DNA from: Salvator merianae | Taxonomy: Eukaryota; Chordata; Lepidosauria; Squamata; Teiidae | Direction: 5' to 3' | DNA: 64,000 nt | Assembly: GCA_003586115.2 (NCBI GenBank) | Contig: QVOM02000102.1 | Location: forward strand, 2,892,899-2,956,898 | Shown: one piece after another, positions 56,155-64,000 of the stretch | Position numbering within the stretch: the first letter of the stretch is position 1 | Layout: every line of letters starts with the position of its first letter | Position numbers and translations under genes: made by a program | Notes under the pieces: model-generated | What the model saw: only the letters and a program-made list of their open reading frames with translations | The model's database searches: none | What the model was told of the DNA's origin: nothing

Positions 56155-57184
56155 GTATTATAACAGCCAGACAACATTCAGAGTACAGAGACGTCTGTAC
56201 TCAAACTACTTTTTCATCATGGGAAGGTTTACTGGGATGATACATCCCAAATAAACACTGCATCCCACAGCAGATATTTCAGTTTCTCAGAGGCCAGAGT
56301 ACTTGCTCCAGCCCCAGAGCCATGTGGTGTAGTGTCTTTATGCAGTGTGCCTTGGTCCCCTTGCTAACTTTAAAGCTGGGGAATAAAAGTTACCAAGTTT
56401 TAAAGTGACAGCATTATCCTATTTGGGGATCTGTCAGAAATGGCCCTGGAGGTTTTTGGCACATCCCAAAATCATGCAGAGCATGGGGCTGGTAGGTTAC
56501 TCATGCAGCTGCTATCCATATAGGTGGCAGAGTGATTGCCTGAGGGTGATGAGCAACTTTTGGGTCATTCTTCTGATTCTGTGGGAAGGATGTCTCTGAG
56601 TGTGCTTGCCAAACCTGGGGGGAGCCACCAGCATCAAAACGTTGTACCTGTTGGGCCTTCACTTAGCATTCTCTGCCCACCCATGTAGATAAGAAAATGT
56701 TGTGGACAAGACAAAAAATACTGAAGGTGAGTGTATCCTAAAATCCATATGTAGATGTAGCCAGAAGCTGTCTCCAGACACAAAGTAAAAACTTAATTCT
56801 CCCTAGCATTGCATTCAGACAGCCAGAGTTTTCTATGTCCTCTGTTGGTTTTTCACTCACTGGGACTGTGGGCCAGCATCGTAAATTTAATCCATATCAG
56901 AAGAGTATGAAGACTGAGTTTGTCTTGTGATTTTTCCCCACATTTGCATTTTAACACGGACTCAGTTGGGACTTGTTCGTTCTCACACTGATATTTCTCA
57001 TACTTGACATGGGGAAACTGTACCTTTTCTGTCTCTGTGCCTCATCAAATTCCCTTCCCTGTGCAGTCAGTGATTGACTTGTTAAAGGCCGATGCTCTGG
57101 GTTTGAGTTGTTTTGAGGAAATTAGCTTTTGTCCAGGCATTTAGAACTTTTTAGGGATCGATTTCTCGGTTATGGTTTTAATAA
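56155..57184. other. No recognisable feature
   Basis: No motif recognised; short open frames look like chance. Confidence 0.45.
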
Positions 57185-58420
57185 TGCTAAATTGACATAT
57201 AAAATGCAAATAAAGAGAAGGTAATCCTTGAAAAGAATGATGCATCTTTATTAGGACCCAGCAAAAAGATTGAAATCCAAAGAAATAGCAATAAACAACG
57301 TAATTTGTTAGAATCAGCTAATTTCATAAGTAGGATAGGTAGTTTGGCATTTGGAAAAGGAAAAGAAAAAGGCTTGGCTCCAAACTAAGTAAGGAAACCT
57401 AGTTAGTGAGTGTAAAAGGGGTAGAAGGGGGTGGGGGGAGAAAGAGAGAGAGAGAGTGAGTCTGGGAGAAGCCAGCAATGGAGACTAGAGAAGGTTCCTA
57501 GCACTAAAGGGGCTAAATCTCACCCATCTGTAGTCTTCTCCAGGTAAAAGGTCATCATGCCAGGAAGGAAAGTTAGGGGGAAAGATGCATAGGTCTCTTG
57601 CAGGCAAAATGGGTGAAAAATCAGAGAATGGGATGTGGACGAGGCTCCACAACCCTTACTCCTTTAGAAACAAAAACAGTTCTTTTGCCAAGGGGTATGG
57701 AGAGAGATATGGAATCCCTCTTTAAGTGATATCAGCTCAAAAAGGAAAATAAAGGAAACTGCAAGCAAGCAAGCATTAGGATCAAGCAGCTCCTTAGAAA
57801 AACCTGTTCCCTCTCCATTTCAGGAGGGAGGTAAAATCAGTTCTCAGCCAGGTAATATGGCGCTGAGATATATCATCATTCTTCTTCTGCTGCTCCCTTC
57901 TTCCTCTGCTCCTTAATGTTTCTTCTTCTTCTAGCTCATGCTTCTTCTTCTCCTCTCCTCCTAACTTCCTAATAGTAAAAACCTGAACTTTTTATATTCT
58001 TTTTCCCAAGTAGAAAAAGGAGGAAACTTCCTTTTAGCTGAGCATAGATGTGTGTTTTGTCATGTAGAGAGATAAACAGACAACTACACTGGTTGATGAG
58101 CTTAAATGGTGCTATTTGCATTCTTAATGAGAAGTTCTCAAGATGTAGGTTTGAACAATAGGACTAGTTGATGGCCAAATAGTTGTCCAATCTTTTGTTA
58201 ACCATTAATGCATAATTTCCAGAGCTAACTCTCAGCAGCCAGGTTAACTTATTCAAGAGATAAGCAGAAGAAATCTGGTTTCTACAGGGTCCAGAATTCT
58301 GGTCAGATTTCCTGTATTTGAAACCTTGTAGTTATATTTCATAGGAATACATGCCAATCTGTACATAGTTATGCGCTCCTGTTTCTGTATGGCAGAACTA
58401 CACATTCAGGTGTTTCATAA
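57185..58420 (-). mobile_element. LTR-like repeat, copy F
   Basis: Shares the CATTCTTAATGAGAAGTTCTC and GGCCAAATAGTTGTCC blocks with copies A and B, and the CCCTCTCCATTTCAGGAGGG and CTTTTTATATTCTTTTTCCC blocks with copy D. The minus strand of 57243-57262 carries an AATAAAGATG signal. A CTT-rich tract lies at 57885-57962. Confidence 0.42.
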
Positions 58421-59372
58421 CATCTCATGGCTACAGGCTGTAGTCCTGATGTTCAAATATTGACTTCACAGAGGCAAGAAAGTCAAGCTCTGCCCTCCAT
58501 ATATCCCTGCTGCTGTCTCAGAACATGGATTCACTTGGTGGTATTACTAATTGTTCACTGTTTGCTCCTTCTCCCCCTCCAGCCTGTATTTCTACAAGCA
58601 GAACTTCAATTCCATATCTACCACATAATTAAAGGGAAGTTCACAATTTCTGTTCAATTGCAATTGCACTTTTGTGCAATTGTGCAATTTCAGAGTAGCA
58701 CAAAAGCAGGAAGAGGTCTGTGAAGAGGGGGAGACAAGTTGGGAGCTCCATTACTGTGATAATGAAGTTAGTAGCCAACAAATGGACTCCACCTCACCTC
58801 TCCCTGAGACATCCACAGCAGCATGTGTCCCACTACGTAGCAGTGTGGTGCTGATGACAAAATTGATAGTGAATGGGTTATTTGTTGGGGCAAGAGGACA
58901 GGCATAGTGTTTTGAATTAACACACTTTCATGGTGGTATGATGAAAACATCCAACGTGTCTGCCCCTGAAAGCTCTTGAGATCAGGAGCTACATTTAATC
59001 TTCCCTTGCCTTAATGTTGCTGCTGTGCTGCCATATTTTTACACAAAAGTGAGAGAAAGGGTCCTCAGAGTGTGGGAGAAGGGTGAGCAACCAGGAGGAA
59101 GGAATGCATTTTGGAACTGCCTTCTCCACCTCAGCCCACTATTTTCTCCTGCTGGTTAGCTGGCTGTGTTATTCTCCTTCTCTAGCATGCAGCCCACAGC
59201 AAACTGTGTTGCTGACTGAAGTTTGCTGTAGTGCTATAGTGGTTTTGCACAAAACTCCATAAACCTAGAAAGAGCTCTATTTTTTGGTTTAAACAGCAGA
59301 TGGAAGTGGAGAAAGCCTTTAATTTCTTCTTGGAAGTGCTGAATGGGGGATAAAGGAGGAAGTAGGACTGCA
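58421..59372. other. No recognisable feature
   Basis: Overlapping open frames at 58427-58950 have no recognisable domain. A small palindrome-like CAATTGCAATTGCAC block lies at 58656-58690. Confidence 0.4.
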
Positions 59373-60162
59373 TGCCCTGGCAACCTCCCATTTGGACTAC
59401 TGTAATGCGGTGTACATGGGGCTACCTTTGAAGACGGTCTGGAAACTGGAGATGGTGCAGAATGCAGCAGCTCGTCTGCTGTTGGGTCATCCAGGCCATG
59501 TGCATATCTCGCCAGTTCTGAAAAGTCTTCACTGGCTTCCAATATGTTTCTGGGCTCAATTCAAGGTGTTGACTTTAGTCTATAAAGCTCTAAATGATTT
59601 GGGCCCTGTCAACCTGAAGTAGCGCCTCCACCCATATGTGCCTTTCTGCATGCTGAGGTTACAGGGAGAGTCTCACCTGGTGGTCCCTTCCCCTGCATTA
59701 GTACGGAGTCTGGGGTAGAGGGGGAAGAATTTCTCTGTGGCTGCCCCCAGGTTGTGGAACAGACTCCCTACCAAGATTTGCTAGGAGCCATCCCTGTTTG
59801 GGTTTGGTGCCTGGTAAAGACCTTTCTCTTTGCCCAGGCATATGGTCCTTGACCCTCTGAGAAGCCCCCCTCATTCCTGCTTGACTGTTGTTATTGTTGG
59901 GTGAGGGTGGGCTGTGGTGGGGGGCATGTAATATTTTTTTATAATGTTTTTACACTATTTTTACTGTATAGTTTTTATATGCTTTGTAAGCTTTCCGTGT
60001 GTTCTATGTTGTTTTATACCTTTTTGTGGTGTTTTAATGTAATAGTTTGTTAGTATGTTTTGTAAGCTGCCCTGGAACCCTTCAGTATAGGGCAGGGTAG
60101 AAATTGAAATTAGTAAAGTAAAGTAAAGTAAAGTAAAGTAAAGTAAAGTAAAGTAAAGTAAA
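59373..60162 (+). mobile_element. L2-like LINE 3' end (ORF2 C-terminus, 3' UTR, tail)
   Basis: The plus strand 59376-59622 encodes an in-frame L2 C-terminal stretch with SHLDYCNAVYMGLP, MVQNAAARLLLGH, SPVLKSLHWLPI and FKVLTLVYKALNDLGP, then a stop. A decayed continuation near 59670-59830 keeps a PRLWNRLP-like segment. A 3' UTR with GTAAGCTGCCCTGGAACCCT follows and ends in a (GTAAA)n tail at 60113-60162. Such LINEs move by target-primed reverse transcription; this copy is 5'-truncated and dead. Confidence 0.85.
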
Positions 60163-60562
60163 GACTGGCAAAAGAAAATGGAGGATTGCTTTTTTTTTCT
60201 CCTGGCAGTGGTGAAAGAGGGGATAAGGGAAGTGGAAGGAAGGACTGTGCTCCCCACCCTCCAACCCCTGCTGGCCACAGTGCCCACATTGGATGGCAGG
60301 GGAGATGGGGAACCCTCCCTCTGCATGCCCCTGAAACAATACGATCCCTCCCAAATAGTCTCCTCCTGCATTCACACGTCATAAAGTAAAATGGGCTAGT
60401 GATCTGAAACGGGTTGAGAATTCAATAAACCTGAATGCAAAGTAGTCCAGATTTCGGCAATCTAGTCCAGAAAAACTACAGAAAGGCAAATTCATGGCGG
60501 GTCAGTGTCAAGTGAAGATAGCCTGTAAAATCATTAAATGTCATGTCGTAAATCTTCCTCAG
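60163..60562. other. No recognisable feature
   Basis: No motif recognised. Open frames extending from the (GTAAA)n tail are artefacts of the repeat. Confidence 0.45.
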
Positions 60563-60730
60563 TTGTGTCCGAATCTTTCCAACCCCATGGACCATAGCAC
60601 AGCAAGCCCTTCTGTCCACTATTGCCCCCTGGAATTTGCCCAAACTAATGTGTACTGCTTCCATGGCACTATCTATTCATCTCATACTCTACCATCCTGT
60701 TCTTTTTTTGCTTTCAATCTTTCCCAGAAT
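60563..60730 (-). mobile_element. BovB (RTE) LINE 3' region fragment
   Basis: The plus strand reads TCAGTTGTGTCCGAATCTTT, CCAACCCCATGGACCATAGC, a CCTTCTGTCCACTATTGCCC block, GGAATTTGCCCAAACTAATG and CTTTCAATCTTTCCCAGAATC. This order matches the reverse complement of BovB-type RTE 3' sequence (GTGTCCGACTCT...GACCCCATGGACC...CTGGAGTTTGGCCAAACTCATG). BovB is abundant in squamates and ruminants and is known for horizontal transfer. Only the 3' part is present. Confidence 0.75.
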
Positions 60731-62678
60731 CATACGTGATAACAGTATTCCTGATACAGTCCTGAAATATAAAGATATCCTGGGTTTAAGGTATAGCAGT
60801 GCTGTGTGACATGCTAAAATGTGGAATATTGACTGAAAGACTGGGCAAAGTAAAATAAACCAAGAAGTGTTTTGTTCTGGAATATCCAAAATAATAGTAT
60901 TCATAAATGATGTCTGGAGGTAACCCTAGGGACTGGGGACTGGTCTATAATGCAGATATTAAAATAATTAATGAGAAATGTTCCAGTGAATGAAATTAAT
61001 GTCAATCTTTTTTCCTATTTCTACAGAACAAACATGAAAGGCTAAAGCTGAATTTTAAGACTTCCTGTTTAAGAACTGCCCCTCATTTCAAGACATCCCA
61101 GTTCTATAGAACAAGATAAACACTTCTTCTTTCCAAATAAAGGACTTCCATATAACTTGACACTACACTTCTCTGTGGTTCATAGTTTTGATTATTTTGA
61201 CATGACAATTCTATTTCCAGCACCCCTCAAAATGACAAAAGCAAAAGATTTCACAGATATAACATATGTAGGAGTGCTAGGCAGTTGATTTTTTTTTAAG
61301 GAACTATAAGAAGAAAGGGAGTTCACACTGTACAGGCTGCTGTTTTTTTTGCATTCCCAGAGCAGCCATCATTCATACCCTCTGAATCGTTAGGCTGCTT
61401 TTTTGAATTATGATTGTTTTGAACAAGATGGCATTTTCTGTGAGCATTAATGTACTGAATCTCTCTTTAAAATGGCAAAGCCTTAGGTACTTTGAAACAA
61501 AAGACTATCATATAGAGATATAAGACCAAAGGATTATCTAAGTCTCAAAGGAGGGGAATAGGTAGTAAGCAGACTGTTAAGTCAGTCCAGCCACTTAGAC
61601 AAACTAAGACAGTTGCTCAAAATAACAAAATTTAATGGTACTAAATTTAAATAGTAATATTCTAGGTTGATATTCTAGGTTAAATAAAACTGGAGAAAGT
61701 GGATCATTCGCTAGATCAATGAGCACTTTCTTAAAAAATGCACATTGCAAAGTTGATGTGACAAATAAATTGGTTTTGATGTATGGCAGCATATGACTGC
61801 TTCATAACAAACTGCAGTTCTACCTGCCCAACATCTGTTATTTTGTTTTCTCCTATATTAAATGAACAGAAGACATGATAATAAAGTCATACTTCATGTA
61901 GGATGCCAAATATCCCTTGACTTGCAGGAATGCCACACTTCAATGCAAAGTAGAGATCTTCTGAAGAACAAATATGTGCTAAAGTCACTACATTCAATTA
62001 GTTTTTTCCCCTACTAATCTTATCTAAATCCTAAGGAAAATTTCTGATAAATTCCACAGTTGCCTTCAATAAAATTACAGCTTTTTCAGCCGCTGAAATT
62101 TAGGCAGCCTATTTTTCATTTTATGCAAATAAAGTTTGCTTTGAGAAGTGGAATAAATGAAAATATGTGAGAACTGATTGCATTCTGAGGTTCCAACACC
62201 ATGTACAGAGTGGCATGCATTTATTAAAAAAAAAATAATCAAAAACAAAACACTGGATAATTCCTGGTTGCTGCTTCCAGCCAATCTGTCTCTAAGTTTC
62301 TCAAGGTATTATATATAATTCATCACAATTTGTGCCTTCACAGCCAAAGTGGGGGAGACACATGGGGTTGGTTGCCTCTGCAGAAACACCTCTCCCCATG
62401 TTGCTGGGCACTTTCTCATATCTACATCTGTCAATGCTGGTGCCTGTTGAAGTGGCAGACAGTTCTTCTGTGCAGTTGTGATTCTCATAAACATGTTATT
62501 GAGAATCATTATAATAGCAACATTTTTCAGTATCTTTTTGTATCCTTGAAAACAAAAATTACTCTTTACTCTTCAAGCAGTAAAGCGGGTTTTTTCCCCT
62601 CCATATTTGAAGCTTTTGAAAGAAATGCCAAGGAAGTGATACTTATCCAACACAATTATGATATGACTTCTTACTGGG
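60731..62678. other. No recognisable feature
   Basis: AT-rich sequence with no repeat family or exon that I can name. Confidence 0.45.
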
Positions 62679-63010
62679 GATGTGCACGAAGTTTCGTGCC
62701 ACTCGGATTTTTGTCGAATTTCGTGATTTCATTCCCTTCACATCGAATGCGAAGGGCAACAAAGATCACGAAATTCGAATTGTGAAGGTCCCTCAATTTT
62801 CGATGCATTTTGGGACCTTCGCAATTTGCCGCTGTCTCATCCCCCCTAAGCAATTTGCCGCTGTCTCATCCCCCTAGGCTGTTCCCTTCCTTTCATTGAT
62901 TTCCCTCCTCTCCCTCTCACTGTCTCTCATTCCCCCTAGTCTGTCAGTCCCATGCGCACACTGACAGACTGGGGGGGGGGGATGAGAGAGAGGCGAGCGC
63001 CATCGGCAAA
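62679..63010. mobile_element. hAT-like element fragment
   Basis: Starts GGGGATGTGCACGAAG, then contains modules shared with 10387-11151, including CTGTCTCTCATTCCCCCTAG, CTGTCAG...CTGACAGACTGGGGG and GAGAGAGGCGAGCGCCATCGG. It stops after ATCGGCAAA at about 63008 with no second terminus. A 28-29-bp tandem duplication lies at 62821-62877. Confidence 0.75.
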
Positions 63011-63617
63011 TCTGTGTGCCCTGTTGCATTAAAGGAGTGCTCCCAGGACAAAGGACACACACAATCCTGCACCTTGGGAATACTCTGTATGCCATACATG
63101 CCTATTAAAGTGTTTTATTGGCAGAACAAATGGAAAGCGTTTTGACAGTACTTCCCATTTCTGTGAGGACTTACTGATTCACAGCACTCCTTGATGCAGA
63201 GCACAGGAAACTGGTCAATTTCTGGGATATCACCACTGGAATACTTGTCAGTCTGGTGATCAGAGATTGCTGAAGCAGTGATCCCCTATCATTGCAATGT
63301 CTTCAGGCTTGTGCAGAAGCTGCCTTAGTTACTGTTAAAGAAAGAGTGATATACTGAATTATCATGACAACTGCCTCCCAATTCAAACCTGCTTGCTTGT
63401 GAAGCATTGTTGAAATAGGAAAGCTAAACTAGGGGTATGACCACACAGACCTTTTTCAAATGCCTCTTTTACAAAACATGCCCCTTCTGTATCTATTCAA
63501 AAATAAAGGCACTCAAATAGTAGAAAGAAAACCCTACCTTATGTTGCTGTCCCTTTGCCTTGAACTATGTCAATGCCTCTGTAGCAACAAATTCTTGCTA
63601 ATCATCGGCTCTGACTA
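63011..63617. other. No recognisable feature
   Basis: No motif recognised. Confidence 0.45.
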
Positions 63618-64000
63618 GGGATGTGCATGAAGCTTTGTTCCCTTCGAATTACGCACAAAGATGGCATTTCCGCCATCTTCGCACGAAATACGAAAGGAAA
63701 AAAGGACAGCGAATGTGAATGGCGAAGGTCCTGGTGCCTTTCGCTGTCCTTCGAGACCTTTGCCATTTGCCGCAGCATCGGAAAAATCAATGCGAAGGGA
63801 AGACCTTTGCCGATCGCTAAAGTTAAGTGCTGCCTCTGTGGCAGGCAGCACTTAACTTTAACGATTGGCGGAGGTCTTCCCTTCGTATTGATCATTCTCC
63901 ATTTCCAATTGCTCTCTCATTCCCCCTCTTCTGTCACTCACACGTGCGCACACAGAAAGCAGGGGGGGAATGAGAGAGCGGTCGGAAACGGAGAAAAATC
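63618..64000. mobile_element. hAT-like element, cut by the window end
   Basis: Starts TAGGGATGTGCATGAAGC and contains the family hairpin with arms about 63786-63834 and 63843-63892, sharing the TAAAGTTAAGTGCTGCCT stem with 10846-10863. The Cys-free GAGAGAGCGGTCGG/GGAAACGGAGAAA module follows to the window end. The second terminus lies outside. Confidence 0.8.

Noticed and set aside
60082..60382. Minus-strand frames ending in LLYFTLLYFT repeats
   Set aside because: They are the translation of the (GTAAA)n tail of the L2-like element.
1..64000. CRISPR arrays, bacterial operons, phage or plasmid features
   Set aside because: No regularly spaced repeats, ribosome-binding sites or dense coding are present; the repeat content is that of vertebrate nuclear DNA.

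Overview
This window reads as AT-rich, non-coding vertebrate nuclear DNA, most likely from a squamate reptile (lizard or snake). The inference rests on the repeat mix: L1, CR1-like and L2-like LINEs, a BovB/RTE fragment, hAT-like and Harbinger-like miniature DNA transposons, a Tigger-like element and many simple repeats side by side. I found no host protein-coding exon, tRNA, rRNA, operon or CRISPR. Almost every open reading frame is either chance or part of a decayed transposable element.

Layout. 1-640 holds L2-like LINE pieces. 2145-2625 is the 3' end of an L1-type LINE on the minus strand. 5858-6047 is a long near-perfect hairpin. 6492-11734 is a plus-strand L1 carrying most of ORF2 (endonuclease, reverse transcriptase, C-terminal Cys/His motif). 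It is broken by stops and frameshifts and split by two DNA transposons: a Harbinger-like MITE (8550-9076) and a hAT-like element (10387-11151) with a perfect 8-bp target duplication. A 96-bp direct repeat flanks the whole L1. 12140-18217 is a dense nest: LTR-like repeats, duplicated LINE fragments, a foldback element, and an LTR-like copy invaded by a CR1-like LINE that was itself invaded by an internally deleted L1. 19062-24790 is a minus-strand L1/Tx1-like LINE with recognisable ORF1, endonuclease and RT remnants.

The second half is sparser: further LTR-like copies (29899-31545, 44600-45790, 49711-51420, 57185-58420), all in the same orientation; a Tigger-like element (31821-32311); CR1-like 3' ends (39510-40012, 48181-48525, 53570-53732); a second internally deleted L1 with an 18-bp target duplication (40382-41997); hAT-like MITEs (38057, 43168, 55800, 62679, 63618); L2 pieces (44360, 46090, 59373); and a BovB tail (60563-60730). 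The longer intervals between them show nothing I can name.

The most unusual observations are a pair of L1 copies sharing the same internal deletion (a possible mobile, non-autonomous L1 derivative), the 190-bp hairpin at 5858, the 96-bp duplication around the L1, a hAT-like family built from nested hairpins, and an LTR-like insertion with a paralogous empty site only a few hundred bases away. All family names come from motif and sequence recognition without a database search.
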